Counted from the stretch's first letter, positions 33,891 to 45,265 are shown. The stretch is DNA of 64,000 nt from Nelumbo lutea (GCA_022828595.1 JAKGHH010000002.1:66684383-66748382); one strand, 5' to 3'. Notes: generated by a model not told the origin, from the letters alone. Numbers and translations: made by a program.

Positions 33891-35240
33891 GGAGATAACC
33901 AGCAACATTCGAGAAGAATTTCCGGATGAGCAGTTGTACTCAATACAGAAATACTCATATCCTTGGTATGCTGATTTTGCTAATTATCTAGCTGCACAAG
34001 TCCTTCCTCCTAACCTTTCATATCAACAGAAAAAGAAATTCTTTTCTGATGTAAAATACTATCTGTGGGAGGAACCCTTTTTGTATAAATTGTGTGCAGA
34101 TCAGATCATAAGGAGATGTGTCCCCGAGGAGGAGATGGAGTCGGTACTCCAATTTTGCCATGATAAAGAAGCAGGAGGTCATTTTGGAGCTAGTCGCACG
34201 GCAGCCAAGGTTTTGCAATCAGGTTTTTATTGGCCACACTCTTCAAAGATGCCCATCGGTATGTGTCCACATGTGACAAATGCCAAAGATCGGGAAACAT
34301 TTCCCGACGGAATGAAATGCCCCTTTCCAATATTTTAATCTGTGAAATCTTTGATGTTTGGGGTATAGATTTCATGGGACCTTTCCCGAATTCTTTTGGG
34401 AATAAGTACATCCTCGTTGCAGTTGACTATGTATCCAAATGGGTAGAAGCCATGGCTTTACCCACAAATGACTCAAGAAGGGTAGTACACTTCCTAAAGA
34501 AGCTATTCTCCCGATTTGGCACTCCGCGAGCTATAATTAGTGATAGGGGAACTCACTTCTGCAATAGCCAATTTGAGAGGTTAATGCAGAAATATGGAAT
34601 TACACATAAATTAGCTACCCCTTATCACCCTCAAACCAGTGGCCAAGTGGAGTTGGCTAACAGGGAACTCAAAAGAATTCTGGAAAAGACTGTAGCATCC
34701 ACCAGAAAAGATTGGTCCATCAAATTAGATGATGCATTATGGGCATACAGAACTGCATTTAAGACACCTATTGGCATGTCCCCCTACAGATTGGTCTTTG
34801 GTAAAGCATGCCATTTACCAGTTGAATTGGAACACAAGGCCTATTGGGCTCTTAAATTCTTAAATTTTGACATTCAGGCCACAGGGGCTAAAAGGCGGTT
34901 GCAATTGAATGAATTGGATGAATTCAGACTTACCACCTATGAGAATGCCAAAGTTTATAAAGAAAGAATAAAAAACTGGCATGAATAAGAACTTGCTGAG
35001 ACGGGACTTTTATGTGGGCCAACAGGTATTGTTATATAATTCCCGTCTCCGGCTTGTTTCCAGGTAAGCTGAGATCCAGGTGGTCTGGACCCTTTACCAT
35101 TTCACAGGTTTTTCCCCATGGGGCTATAGAACTCACCCACCACAGTTCAGGGCACGTTTAAAGTAAATGGTCAGCGCCTGAAACCATATTTAATGGGCAG
35201 TACTGTACCCCCTCCATCCACTGTTTATCTAGATAACCAA
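33796..35240 (+). pseudogene. Athila E integrase
   Basis: The N-terminal part (33796-34240) has [70 protein letters not shown]. After a one-base shift near 34235 an open frame of 252 codons (34230-34988) carries the second zinc pair ([17 protein letters not shown]). It also has the whole core: Asp in [11 protein letters not shown], Asp in [11 protein letters not shown] and Glu in [17 protein letters not shown]. The C-terminal part (34985-35240) is again split by three one-base insertions near 34985, 35065 and 35150. The core domain itself is uninterrupted. Confidence 0.92.
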
Positions 35241-36157
35241 TAATCTCTTATGCTTGCTCATGAACAAGTTAAGGAATCTTTTTGTCATTTATTAGTAAAA
35301 TAAAGATCTTTTTCTCAAAATTCCAATTCTTTAAGGACTCAGTTCATCATTTTCTTTTCTTCAGTTTGCTCTAGCAAGTGTGACTCCCTAACACTAACGA
35401 ACTTGAGGACAATGTATGCATGGCTCAGAGTGTGGGGGACGTGAGCCACCGAGGCTAGGGTGGATGGGGGTCTCATGAGGAAAACCATGCAACATACGAG
35501 TGCACCCCAACGACAAACACTATGCAAGCCAAATGCACATCACTATAAAATAAAACAACAGAACAATTAAAAAAGAAAAAAGAAAAACACAAGAGAGAAC
35601 TGGAACCCTCAAGTTCAATTCACTATTCTGTATTTGGATGATAATTTTTTTTAAGAAAAGGAATTCAATGAGTTAGGAATGGGAGACGTTCGTAGATGTA
35701 CTTGTGTAAGTGTAGTTTTAATATATCTTGTGGAAGTGACACCAACATTCTAGATATTATGATCAGAAAAGAGAAATAAGCGGGAGCTGAATATGTACCT
35801 TTCAGCATGACTAGCCCCTAGACTTCCTTCCATCGTGTCTTCAAAATAAATGGCGAAGCCCTTGATTCAATCTCGGATATGTTAATGACGTGCTCAAACA
35901 GAGATTCGCTAGTGCACATCTAATAAACTCGAAGCTGCGTAAATTCTTTGAGGTTGACATTAATAATTGCAAAAGAGCGAGGTACAAAAATGCCCCAAAA
36001 TTGACTCCGCTATTCTGAACTGAAATAGATAAAACTAGCAGCTAGTAGAACTATGAGCGACTCCTATTTACCTACCTCAAACAGAGGTGGTGACCAGATA
36101 TCGAGATTAGGAGGCATATTACATGCACTCACACAACAAAAAAAAAAAAAAAAATAA

Positions 36158-36188
<31 letters not shown>

Positions 36189-36633
36189 GAACAAAGAGAG
36201 AAAGTGTGAGATGTAAGAGCATGAAAATGCACTCACACCCCGGAAAAGAAAAAAAAGAAAAAAAACAAAAAAAAAGGTGAGATGGAGCATAAAATGCACT
36301 CACCCTTAGAAATAAGTAATTGTGGTGACAAATTCGAGGTTCAAACCAGGGCGCACTCCTAAAAGTTGAACTCTCATTGAGATTCTAGTTACAGATGTGA
36401 AACTTCAGTGAAATTTGATTTGACAACGGAACAAATTAAAGGAGCTGACTTAATATATGAAATTAGGAGTGAAGGCTAGACTATGAAATGGAATTCATAT
36501 TCTCTTGTCCTCGGATCTGATACATATCTTAAATGGTAACGCAAGAATAAGAGTAAAGCACTTACAAAAGTCCCCCGCTACTCAAATGCATTTCTATCTT
36601 AAAGAAGTTCACCAGGTAAATCGTGAGAACAGA
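35241..36633 (+). other. Athila E 3' noncoding region up to the gap
   Basis: Noncoding DNA with an internal polypurine-like sequence GAGTGTGGGGGACG near 35430 (compare 19700 in Athila C). It also has very A-rich tracts at 36126-36190 and 36241-36275, and two complete copies of the stem-loop motif found in Athila C. The true polypurine tract and 3' LTR expected after it are absent. Confidence 0.7.
36112..36304 (+). repeat. Stem-loop repeats in Athila E 3' noncoding region
   Basis: Two full copies and one half copy of the Athila C hairpin. 36204-36238 has GTGTGAG pairing with CTCACAC, inner GCAT/ATGC and a GAAA loop. 36276-36304 has GGTGAG pairing with CTCACC, inner GCAT/ATGC and an AAA loop. 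The half copy near 36112-36136 keeps the inner stem and the CTCACAC arm only. The pair next to the GTGAG stem varies between T-A and G-C, as it does in Athila C. Confidence 0.75.
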
Positions 36634-36733
36634 NNNNNNNNNNNNNNNNNNNNNNNNNNNNNNNNNNNNNNNNNNNNNNNNNNNNNNNNNNNNNNNNNNN
36701 NNNNNNNNNNNNNNNNNNNNNNNNNNNNNNNNN
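36634..36733. other. Scaffold gap of 100 N
   Basis: Exactly 100 N, the usual placeholder for a gap of unknown size. Sequences on its two sides belong to different elements (Athila E and Tat F), so their adjacency is not proven. The missing Athila E 3' LTR and Tat F 3' LTR may lie in it. Confidence 0.98.
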
Positions 36734-36918
36734 TTTCTTCGGATTGATTGGCCCAGGGTAAGACCGATTTTCTAGGAAGACCAATTGGTTCAATGCTCGT
36801 GTCATTTTCCTTACGGGTTGGCACACGCGCCATTTCATCTTCTCGAGGTCATGCGCGTGCGCAATGCGACGTCGAATTGGCACCGTTGATTTGAGTTGAT
36901 CTAGACCATCAATCACCC

Positions 36919-36927
36919 TATAAAAGG
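36919..36927 (+). promoter_or_regulatory. TATA box of Tat F antisense gene
   Basis: tataaaagg, 114 bases before the first ATG of the antisense gene (37041). The region downstream is free of long open frames until the ATG. The gene's counterpart in Tat H has TATAAATA at the matching distance. Confidence 0.65.
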
Positions 36928-37938
36928 GGAGGTGGCGAGTCATTTTACTTTGTTATTTTGAGTGAATGATCATAGGAGCTCAGTGAGAATTAGTCCTCGG
37001 CTAGTGCTTCAGGTGTGCTGTAGTGTGACTCTTTGGTAAGATGCCTTCATGTTCCTTCTTGTCTTGTTTTTCCTCTTCGTCTAGATTTTTCACTTTGGGT
37101 AGTGAGTCTGAGCTGAGGTCTCACCCCAAGGCCACTGTGCTCATGGCCCGTGAGACCGACACCCATGAGGTCGAGATCGATGGGCTTGAGGGTGAGGATG
37201 CCGCGACAAAGGAGGCTGTGGCCCTTTGGGAGGCTGAGACCGAAGTGGATATTGTGTCAAAAGAGGGGCTCAACGCTCCTGTGTGGTTTGACAATTGCTT
37301 TGCATCTTCACCTTGTGGGTTAACACTTGGAGACCTAGCCCGAATTAGGGCCCTTTACTACATTTTTTAGGAGTACAAGTTGAGGTGCCTCGACATTGGT
37401 GAGAGGGCCACCTTGACTCAGCTGGGAGAGCTCTGCATCTACGAGCACAACCTGATAGTCGAGCTGAGGCTTCCTCTGAGTGAAGATATCGCGATGGCGC
37501 TAAGGTGGTACTACGTCCAACTAATCCAACTGATGCCCAATTCCTTTAGATACTTGGTTAGCCTCCTTTGCTACTGCTCGGTTTACAATGTGGACATCAC
37601 CCTACTGATGTTCACATACTTCCTACACCTGAACAAGCACTAATAGGGCTATTATTAGTTCTCGGCTTGGCAATATAGTAATGTGCTCGCTGGAGCCCCC
37701 TCCAAGGTGAAACACTAAAAGGAAGGGTTCTTCGTGCACTGCTCGGGGGGCTGGTTGTTCCCGTTGAGCTGTCAATCCCGAGGACCAAGGTGAAGGCGTC
37801 GATCGAGGCCAAGCTATCTAGGGAGGAATTAACGGCCATTAGGCGAATAGAGAGGGTAGACGTGCAGGAGTACATGCCGTTCTCCATGTTGATCCATGTC
37901 GTGCTGATGGAGCCCTCAGCTGGTCTGTCCTTGCTTTT

Positions 37939-37998
37939 GTAAGTGTCTTTCTTCTTATTTCATTTCTTTGGCTTTAATTGACTTGTTTTCTTTGGTAG
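37939..37998 (+). other. Predicted intron 1 of Tat F antisense gene
   Basis: Donor GTAAGTG, acceptor TTTGGTAG, T-rich interior, 60 bases. It precedes the Met-rich segment MAVVDKEERM. The matching intron in the Tat H gene (49849-49944) lies before the segment MSSANSRR. Confidence 0.55.
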
Positions 37999-38301
37999 AT
38001 ATGGCGGTCGTTGACAAGGAAGAGAGAATGAGGCACATCCAGGTTATCGCATAGAGGGGGGTGGTGGCCTAGGCTAGGGTGGCTCAGTAGTAGCATTGCC
38101 CAGAGGTCGTGAACCTTCTGTCGCACAAGAGGCCGAGCTGGTAGAGGGAGATGTGGTGGACGTTGGCTCTAACGGTTCTCCGCTGCACACTAGGCGTGGT
38201 CTGCGCCGCGAGGAAGTCTTGAGGTCCCCCCTTCAGGTTTGGCAGAGCAAGGGGCCAAAGTGTACAAGCCAATTTGGAGTGTCCAACTAGAGTTTATTGC
38301 A

Positions 38302-38378
38302 GTAAGGTTCTTTATAGTGCCTTCTCTATTCTTTGATGTGCTCTACAAAGCTCATTAACTTGCATTTTCTTTTTGTAG
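38302..38378 (+). other. Predicted intron 2 of Tat F antisense gene
   Basis: Donor GTAAGG, acceptor TTTTTGTAG, 77 bases. It directly precedes the coiled-coil exon. The matching Tat H intron (49368-49444) is also 77 bases and also precedes a coiled-coil exon. Confidence 0.6.
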
Positions 38379-39345
38379 GTTGTCTACACGGTGACAACAC
38401 TGGTTGACTGGATGTGCACCCTCCGTCAGATGGCTAAGGCTCGGGAAGGCGAGTTCTCCCGTCTACAGGTAGAGATGGCCGAGTTGAGGCAAGTAGTGAC
38501 GACCAAGGACGAGGAGTTGTGGCATCTGAAGAGCTGTGCGTGTGAGCTCAATGAGGGTTGTGACAAGGCACAGAAGGCAGCCAAGGAGGGGGAGGCGAAG
38601 CTGTTCCATACCGAGGAGGCGGTGGCAAGGTACAAGGAGTTCCAGATTGCCCTCAGTGACTATGCTACGGATTCATAGCAGACTAGTTGTGATAAGGCAC
38701 AATGATGTGCAAGCACCCTAAGATTGCCGGTGTGTCAGCACTTGATTTTTGCTCAGTCCGCCGCCTGAGCCTCCAATTCACCCCACCCAATCAGGCCATT
38801 CCGACCTCTCTAAAACACCCAAGAAACCAAAAAACCCAAATTTCACCCCAAGAGCCCTCAAATCCACTGTTAAACCTATATGATACCAATCCGATGACCC
38901 CAATTGATCGACCCCTACTTACACCTCAACCATTAGATCTAACCCCACCATTAGACCCAGGACCTCCCAAAACACCTGCCTGTAAAATTTCATCCCAAAA
39001 CACCTCAGCTTACCCCTCCATCGTACCAAAATTTCATTCCGAGGCTCTAGATTAGCCAAATTCGCCCCTTTCCAGATCTACTTGATTTGAGCTCAATTGG
39101 GCCAATCTGACCCCACTAATCAACCCAAAATCCCCGAAAATCCCACCTTACCAAATTTTAGCCAAAAATACTCATATTTACCCTTCTATCTAAAAAGATT
39201 CCATAAACACAAAACCTTATCTATAGTCAGACCCATCTCAACCCTCCATTTTCTAACCCAAAAATCCCCACCATTGAACTAGGAACCTGACTTGATCCCC
39301 TTAAACCTAGTCTGACCCATTTTCCCAAAATTACAAAAAATACCC

Positions 39346-39640
39346 CTCCCACCAAAATACCAAAATGCCCTTGACCAAAGTTACCCAAATTACCCTCACC
39401 AAAATTACCAAAATACCCCTCCCACCAAATTACCGAAATGACCTTGACCAAAGTCACCCAAATTAATCTACCAAAATTACCAAAATACCCCTCCCACCAA
39501 ATTACCGAAATGCCATTGACTAAAGTTACCCAAATTACCTCACCAAAATACCCCTTCCACCAAAATTACCAAAATTCCCTTGACCATAATTACCCAAATT
39601 ACCCCCTTTGACTAAAACTACCAAAATATCTGACTTAATA
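39346..39640 (+). repeat. Degenerate minisatellite in LTR G
   Basis: Four to five imperfect copies of a 65-75 base unit built from accaaaattaccaaaatacc, cctcccaccaaattaccga and ttgaccaaagttacccaaatta. Unit starts are near 39346, 39394, 39465 and 39539. The strand shown has almost no G. Confidence 0.7.
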
Positions 39641-39846
39641 CCCTCTCCTACCAAAATTACCAAAATACTCTTTCTTTTAAATTCCCAAAATACCCCTTAC
39701 ACCAAATTACCGATTTATCTTCAAATTATCATAACTTACCCTTTAGACCCCAAATATTGAACCCTCTTATCCCTTTAAACCCTGACTTACCTAAACCCCC
39801 CTTTCTTTTTTTGAGAATTGATAAAATCTCCCCTTGCCCTCCATAT

Positions 39847-39854
39847 TATAAATA
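39847..39854 (+). promoter_or_regulatory. TATA box in LTR G
   Basis: tataaata preceded by ccatat and followed about 35 bases later by purine-rich sequence. It is the likely LTR promoter and supports plus orientation. Confidence 0.5.
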
Positions 39855-40854
39855 GAGACACCATTCCCGAGGCAAGGGGGGAGTTTTTGAAGAGAATAGG
39901 ATAGGCTCTCGGCTTTCCTCTTTGGAGAGCGGTCGAGTCAAGAGCTGAGAGAAACAAAAAATGAAAGAGAGAGGTTAGAGAGACGAAAGAGAGATTAGAG
40001 AGACAGAGGGAGGAGACACAAACTAATCCATCAGCCATTCCTACCATCATTGGTGGATTTCAATGTCACCGCAAGTGCCCACGATCTGCTTCCTCTGTCA
40101 CCTCTGAGCCTGAGTTTCCCCAACTTCATCAAGTTATCCTAAACCTGTGCATTCGAATCTAGTAGCATCAGTTTCTTCCTACGAAGGTTACAAGAGGTGA
40201 GATTCGTACCTCATCTCCCTTGTAGTTTCATTCTTTTTTCTTACTGCTTTTTTTTTGGGTTTTCATAAAAGCCATAGGTTGTTTGCATCTTCTTGCAATC
40301 AAAGGAATAAATCCAAGGGCTCTCTCCTTCTTCCAGCTAATTGGTCGAGTAAGATTGTGGGGTCCTGATAGAAAAAGGGGTGGTAATGTATTCTTACCCC
40401 TTTGCTCAGGCCCCTGTACCTAAAAGGAGATTAAATGGGGAGGAAGGTTACAGGAGCTCCCTTCCATTGCAGGTGGACGACAATCGCTTTCTTCTTATGT
40501 GATTTCAGGGAATGGAGTTAATATTTGCACCGATCAGAGAGAGGAGTGCCCAACCCCTTCCCCCTTTCTCTCTCTGAGCTTACCTACATCTTCGGTGGAC
40601 TCCCCTATTTTTTTGGTTTAATTTCATATTCAGGAGACCCATCACTCCCTATTTTCTGATTTTGGTGGGTGGCGAGTCTAAACAATCAGCCAGGAAGTGA
40701 ATTGCTGGTTTTCTCCGACGTTCACACCGCGGTAGTGGAGCAATGCGGTCCTTTCGATGTCGAGGAGTCGTCGCCTGAGCAGCCCACCCTGAACGACAGT
40801 GCAACGACTCTCGAGGAGGTGATACCCGCGGATAGCACGACTGGCCTGGAGTGA

Positions 40855-41858
40855 CATTCCCCCTTTTTTTGTTTTTGTACGTAGCTCGGTATGTTAGGCT
40901 TATGATTGTACCGGATTTTTGTTAACGTAGATTTTCTTTGCCGACCAGATTTTTTATTGTGCACTATTCACTCCCCCTTTCTTTTAATTTATCATACTTC
41001 AGGGTTTAGTGGTGCTTGGTCTTATGTTGGTCAAGGTTTAGGCTTATGATTTTACTGCATTTTTGTTAACGTAGATTTTCTTTGCCGAGCAGATTTTTTA
41101 TTGTGCACTATTCACTCCCCTTTTCTTTTAAGTTATCATACTTCGGGGTTTAGTGGTGATTGGTCTTATGTTGGTCAAGGTCTTTGGCTTTGTGGCCTCG
41201 GTCTTACGTTGGTCGAAGTCTTTAGTTTGATGCTCGACGATTGTGGCCTTTGGTTTCATGGCCTCGATCTTACATTGGTTGAGGTCCTTGGCTTAGTGGC
41301 CTCAGTGTTAGGCTATCCGAGGTGCTTCCAAGCTTTCAACATTGCCGGAAAATTCGGTGTTACTTGGGCTTGGAGAGCTTCACACTCTTTAATTGGGCGA
41401 GCCATGGTTTTCAGTTAGCTTTGCTCCGACTACAAGTCAGGAGGGTGCATGGAATTCGATGGCCGTCCTCTTGCTATTATGTGGCATGGATGTCCTTTCC
41501 GCGGTACCTGTCAATGGCTTGTCCTGGCCTCGACCATCTTTGGTCGGTTGGGTCTCGTAATGGTTTTCAAGCCTCGACCATTATAGGTCAAGTGGGTCTT
41601 TGATTAGGTTGTCGTCGTGCTACAACCATTGGTCAACGTGGAGTTCGACCGTCGGAGTTTAGCTGGACTGTGTGCAGGTGTTTGGTCATTTGTGCTTGAA
41701 GGAAAATTCTTTATTCATTGAGTTTGTACAACCCAGTCTCCGTTAGTGCTAGGCACCAATTGCTACCACTACATTTAAATTCTTGTCACTCTAGCTCTTC
41801 GGTGTGGGTCTTCCGTGCTTCGCTATTCTCCTCTCTAATGGCCTTCCCACTCAAGATG
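40855..41858 (-). other. Tat F noncoding region with tandem repeats
   Basis: Between the antisense gene end and the Tat H insertion. A 144-base unit occurs twice in tandem (40897-41040 and 41041-41184), with few differences. Three partial copies of a shorter ggcctcggtcttacgttggtc-type unit follow at about 41186-41310. In an autonomous Tat element pol would lie to the right of this DNA. None is visible. Confidence 0.7.
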
Positions 41859-41863
41859 ACAAC

Positions 41864-42718
41864 TAATGAAGGATGATTTGACCCGATCTATGGAACGACG
41901 ACACGTGGACACTGACCCGACGTACACGACAACTCAGCATTGCGGCCCAATACAACTAAGTAACGGGCCCATAAAGCAGCTTGCACATCATATCGCGCAA
42001 AAGGAGGGGCTCACCACGACGCAAGCTCCGGGTTCCCCGAGCTACCCCCAAAGGGATATTCCGAGGCAGCTTCAGCTTGCTAGCTAAGAAAACCAGCTCG
42101 CCCGATCTCCCAAGCAGACAAGTCATCCCGAGGACTAATTCTACTAAGGGTACTCTTGAAGTATTCCGAGCTCGCTGCAAAGTAGCTCACGAGTGGGCCG
42201 CACGAGCATTCCACAGGAAGCTTCTATCTGATTGGCCGTACCAATGAGACTGCGCCATATCCCTTATTGATGGCGCAGTCCCTGTCCTTTCGATAGTCTG
42301 CGCCCACGTCTCTCAATAGGCGGAGGCGTGCCTGTCACTTGGGGGACGTGTCACTCGCCTGGGTAAGGAGTACGTCACAACGGCCACCTGCGCAGCTCTG
42401 GCAGGTAACGATTGTGGTAGGGGGCCCAGTGGTGGTTATGCTCGATCTCACAAAGAGCACCCCTATAAAAACCCTTAGGGCAGAGGAGAAAGTTCTTCTT
42501 GAGACCTCCAATCTCTCGAGTATAGGAAAAAAGCGCGACCTCCACTCTTAGCCTTCGTTTTTCCCTTTACTTCCCATACACAATACTAACTTAAGCATCA
42601 GAGTATTCCCATTGGGTAAATCCCCAGGAATCTTTCCTTTCATCTTCTCAGGTGTTGTCCGTTGCCAACAAGGAGCCAGTCAGCAGTCAGCTAGGAGTGC
42701 CCGGATTGCGCTACATCA
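41864..42718 (+). repeat. Tat H 5' LTR
   Basis: 855 bases matching 51192-52047. It starts taatgaagg (the 3' LTR has tgatgaagg) and ends ctacatca. A TATA box tataaaa is at 42464-42470. The primer binding site follows two bases later. Confidence 0.92.
42464..42470 (+). promoter_or_regulatory. TATA box in Tat H 5' LTR
   Basis: tataaaa in the context ccctataaaaaccct. The 3' LTR has tacaaaa at the same place (near 51793), a T-to-C difference that would weaken it. Confidence 0.6.
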
Positions 42719-42720
42719 TT

Positions 42721-42737
42721 TGGCGCCATCTGTGGGA
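42721..42737 (+). other. Tat H primer binding site
   Basis: TGGCGCCATCTGTGGGA, two bases after the LTR, the Tat-type primer binding site. One position differs by G-to-A in a CpG from the common form. Confidence 0.82.
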
Positions 42738-42807
42738 TACGCTTCAAAAGGCCTTTCTCTCTAAACTCTTTCAGTTCCTTCTTCTTCCTTGAAACAATCC
42801 AACATTC

Positions 42808-44771
42808 ATGGCTTCCTTTAGCAACGTCGGACGAAGCACGGAAATGGATAACTCCAGGGAACAACCCCAACTTTCTACTGTGTGTATCGGACAGTTCACC
42901 GTCCCCCTCTCAGCGGACGGAATCCGTAGTTTGAACATGCCTCTCACAATGGCACCTGTCATTGCCCCACTCCCTACTACAGTCGGAATGACGTTCACTG
43001 AACCTTCGGTCGTGCCCCCAGTGGCCAGTCCGAACCAGCTGGAGGACCTGATGCAGTGCATGAGAGCCATGTAGGCCCAAATGCAACAGTTCCAACAACT
43101 TCAGCTCTATCAACAACACGTGCTGCACCAGGCCTCTCAGTACCAGTATCAGCAGCAGTTCCCCCAGCTGCCCCAACCTCAGCTTCAACAACCTCCGCTC
43201 CAGCCTCAGCACCTGGCCTCGTAGCAAGCCAAGTCTCGCCACCAGAGCGAACACTTTGGCTGAGGAGAAGCCCCCAAAATCTCTGAAAAAACCAAGCCTC
43301 TCCTCACGGCAGGCGGGAGAGACCGACTACCCCGATCTCGCTGCGGGCAGACAGGTCGAGAGGACCCCGTCTCGGCAGGTCAGCGTCGCCTCGACAGTCG
43401 AAGTTTGGAACCCCGATTCTTGAGAATCGGTTTGAGATCCTGCATCAGACTCCAAGCAGGCCCCTTCTGTCTGTGGCCATCACCAGCAGACGGGGCTACC
43501 CCCTGCGCAAACCATTTTTGGATAGCGTAGAGGTGAGCAGCATGAACGCCGAGCCCGTTAGGAAGCAAAGGCGCCGACGTCGAGCTCGCTGATCTGTCAC
43601 CCGTGATTTGCCTGAGCTCATGGGCAAAGAAGAGGTAGGCTTGGCCGAAGCCAAAGCTCCCCTCCTCTCAGTTCCGTTCCCCCTGTCTTCCGAACTCCTG
43701 GCGGTCTCAATGCCCAAGGATTTCAAGCTCCCTCCTCTTGACAAGTATGATGGGTCGTTCGACCCGATTGATCATGTAGATGCCTTTCAGTTACAGATGC
43801 ACCTGGCGCGAGCCAGTGAGTCGTGCATGTGCGGTCTCGATGCCCGCACATGGTACTGAAACTTGTCACCCGGGTTGATAAGAAGTTGGGCCCAGTTCGC
43901 AGAAGCCTTCACGTCCCACTTTGTCACTAGCAAGCGGTACCCGCGAACTGAAGAAAGCATCTTCAACGCAGCACAAAGGGAGGGAGAGTCCATCAGGAGC
44001 TATATCAAGTGGTTCAACGGCACTTGTATGTAGATACCGCGCCTGGATCCCGCTGTACGCCTTACAGCAGCCAAGAAGGGCGTGAAGCACAAAGAGTTCA
44101 AGTGGCACATGATCGTCAACCAACCCACGACCATAACCGAGTTTCTGAAACTTGTGGATAAGTCCATAGCCATCAAAGAGGAGATCAACCAGAAGGGTGA
44201 GGGCGCACCCGGAAAAAGAAAGAGAGAAGGAGAACCTTCCAGTCAAGAGAACACCCGAAGAAAAAAGGAAATAGCTCGGGGTGCAAAGCCAGGTCAGCTG
44301 TTCTGAGCTCCTGCTCCGGACTGAGCTGATTACACTCCACTGAATGCGAAGCGGGCCAAAATTCTGATGGTAATCAAGGACGCCCCGTACATGAAGTGGC
44401 CACCCCATCTGAGGGGGAATTCCAATGATAGAAATAAGAATCTGTATTGCAGCTTTCACAAAGACCACGGTCACAATACCGAGAGTTGTAAAAACCTCCG
44501 CAATGAGATAGAGGAGCTCATCCGTCGCGGATATTTGAGAAACTTTGTACAAAATAATAATAATAATAGTAATAGAACAGGTCGGCAAGGGGAGCACGGT
44601 AAAGACGCTCCCGAGTCTAGTAGCAGGCCGACCGAACAATCGCAGAGGCAGCCTCCAGAGGAGAGGCCAGTTTGGGGGACCATCCACATGATAGTGGAAG
44701 GTTCAATCGTTGTGGGTTGCACTTCAGCGGTAGCTCGGACGTCGGTTCGTGAGGTCGCCCGGGAGGAGTAG
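42808..44771 (+). pseudogene. Tat H gag, broken
   Basis: Starts MASFSNVGRSTEMD at 42808, the first ATG after the primer binding site. A Gln/Pro-rich N-terminal part is followed by the gag core (PKDFKLPPLDKYDGSFDPIDHVDAFQLQM, then SWAQFAEAFTSHFVTSKR and ERESIRSYIKWFN). The nucleocapsid part has the Tat motif YCSFHKDHGHNTESCKNLRNEIEELIRRGYL near 44450. Stops and frame changes occur at about 43072, 43222, 43857, 44031, 44304 and 44769. Several stops replace Gln or Trp codons. Confidence 0.87.
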
Positions 44772-45265
44772 AACCCCCCAAAGCGGCCAAGAACAGAAGA
44801 GTTGATTTTCTTCATAGAAGACGATGCAGCTCAGCCGACATACTTTTCAAAGCTGCGTTTGACCAGCTCCAATTGCAGAGAAGCGACTTGAAGCCCGCAG
44901 ACACTTCTTTGATAGGCTTCAGCGGAGAAGAAGTCTGGCCCCTTGGGAAAATAATAATACCTGTAGAGGTAGGCACGTGGCCTTGTGTGGTCAGATTCGA
45001 GCACAACTTCCTGGTGGTAGCGACCCCCTCGCCCTACAATGCCATAGTAGGTCGATCGATCACCCATGTCCTTCAGGGTGGGAATAGCACGGGGTGACCA
45101 ACTTGAGTCCCGCAAGTGCTACGTTGCCGCCCTAAAGGGGAAAACCAAGGAAGCCAATGACCTTGAACTAGAGCGACCCACAGAGCAAGGCGAAGAGCGA
45201 GCCGCGCCCATGGAAGAAATGGTCATGGTCCCGACCTCGACAGTAGACCTAGCTCGGACGCTCTA
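44772..45265 (+). pseudogene. Tat H aspartic protease
   Basis: Shows ELIFFIEDDAAQPTYFSK in one frame. The rest follows in a second frame (44873-45097): DTSLIGFSGEEVWPLGKIIIPVEVG and FLVVATPSPYNAIVGRSITH, the characteristic C-terminal half of Tat proteases. A linker follows at 45066-45265. The N-terminal half with the catalytic Asp is not intact: in 44780-44880 no D-S/T-G motif is readable. Confidence 0.78.

Larger units (their letters stand above)
26664..36633 (+). mobile_element. Athila E, plus-oriented Ty3/Gypsy element, 3' end lost in the scaffold gap
   Basis: The 5' LTR is 26664-28272, the primer binding site 28279-28296, the leader to 29995, then gag, protease, RT, RNase H and integrase to about 35240, and 3' noncoding DNA to the gap at 36634. 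It was inserted in the 5' LTR of Athila B after aatac (26659-26663, the candidate target duplication). No 3' LTR is present. Coding potential is high, and the breaks are mainly single-base insertions or deletions rather than stop mutations. It belongs to a different family from C, because LTR and gag differ clearly. Confidence 0.88.
38731..40688 (+). mobile_element. Probable solo LTR G inside the Tat F antisense gene
   Basis: 1958 bases starting TGTGTCAGCAC and ending GGCGAGTCTAAACAATCA. It is flanked by gccgg (38726-38730) and gccag (40689-40693), a five-base target duplication with one mismatch. The antisense gene resumes directly after it. It contains a TATA box at 39847-39854 near the end of a G-poor tract and no coding domains, as expected for an LTR left by recombination between two LTRs. 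The end motif resembles ends of plant Gypsy LTRs. The family is not identified. The orientation is inferred from the TATA box. Confidence 0.65.
37041..40854 (+). pseudogene. Tat F antisense accessory gene, spliced, broken
   Basis: Encoded opposite to gag. Exon 1 (37041-37938) starts MPSCSFLSC. After a TAG at 37368-37370 it continues in frame with a domain resembling the plant 'putative gypsy type transposon' family (Pfam Transposase_28): LRLPLSEDIAMALRWYYVQLIQLMPNSFRYLVSL. More breaks follow at 37641. Predicted introns are 37939-37998 and 38302-38378 (GT...AG, T-rich before AG). Exon 3 (38379-38690) is a coiled coil (REGEFSRLQVEMAELRQVVTTKDEEL). After the inserted LTR G, the acidic C-terminus (SELLVFSDVHTAVVEQ...) ends with TGA at 40852. 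The function of such ORFs is unknown. Similar extra ORFs are known in Tat-lineage elements such as maize Grande. Confidence 0.68.

Noticed and set aside
36505..36943. Open frames running through the N gap
   Set aside because: They exist only because N bases contain no stop codon.
39346..39640. CRISPR-like regularly spaced repeat
   Set aside because: Imperfect contiguous minisatellite without unique spacers, in a plant LTR.
43866..44687. 273-codon minus-strand open frame inside Tat H gag
   Set aside because: It is the mirror of the gag coding region. The Tat antisense gene lies elsewhere (48806-50719).
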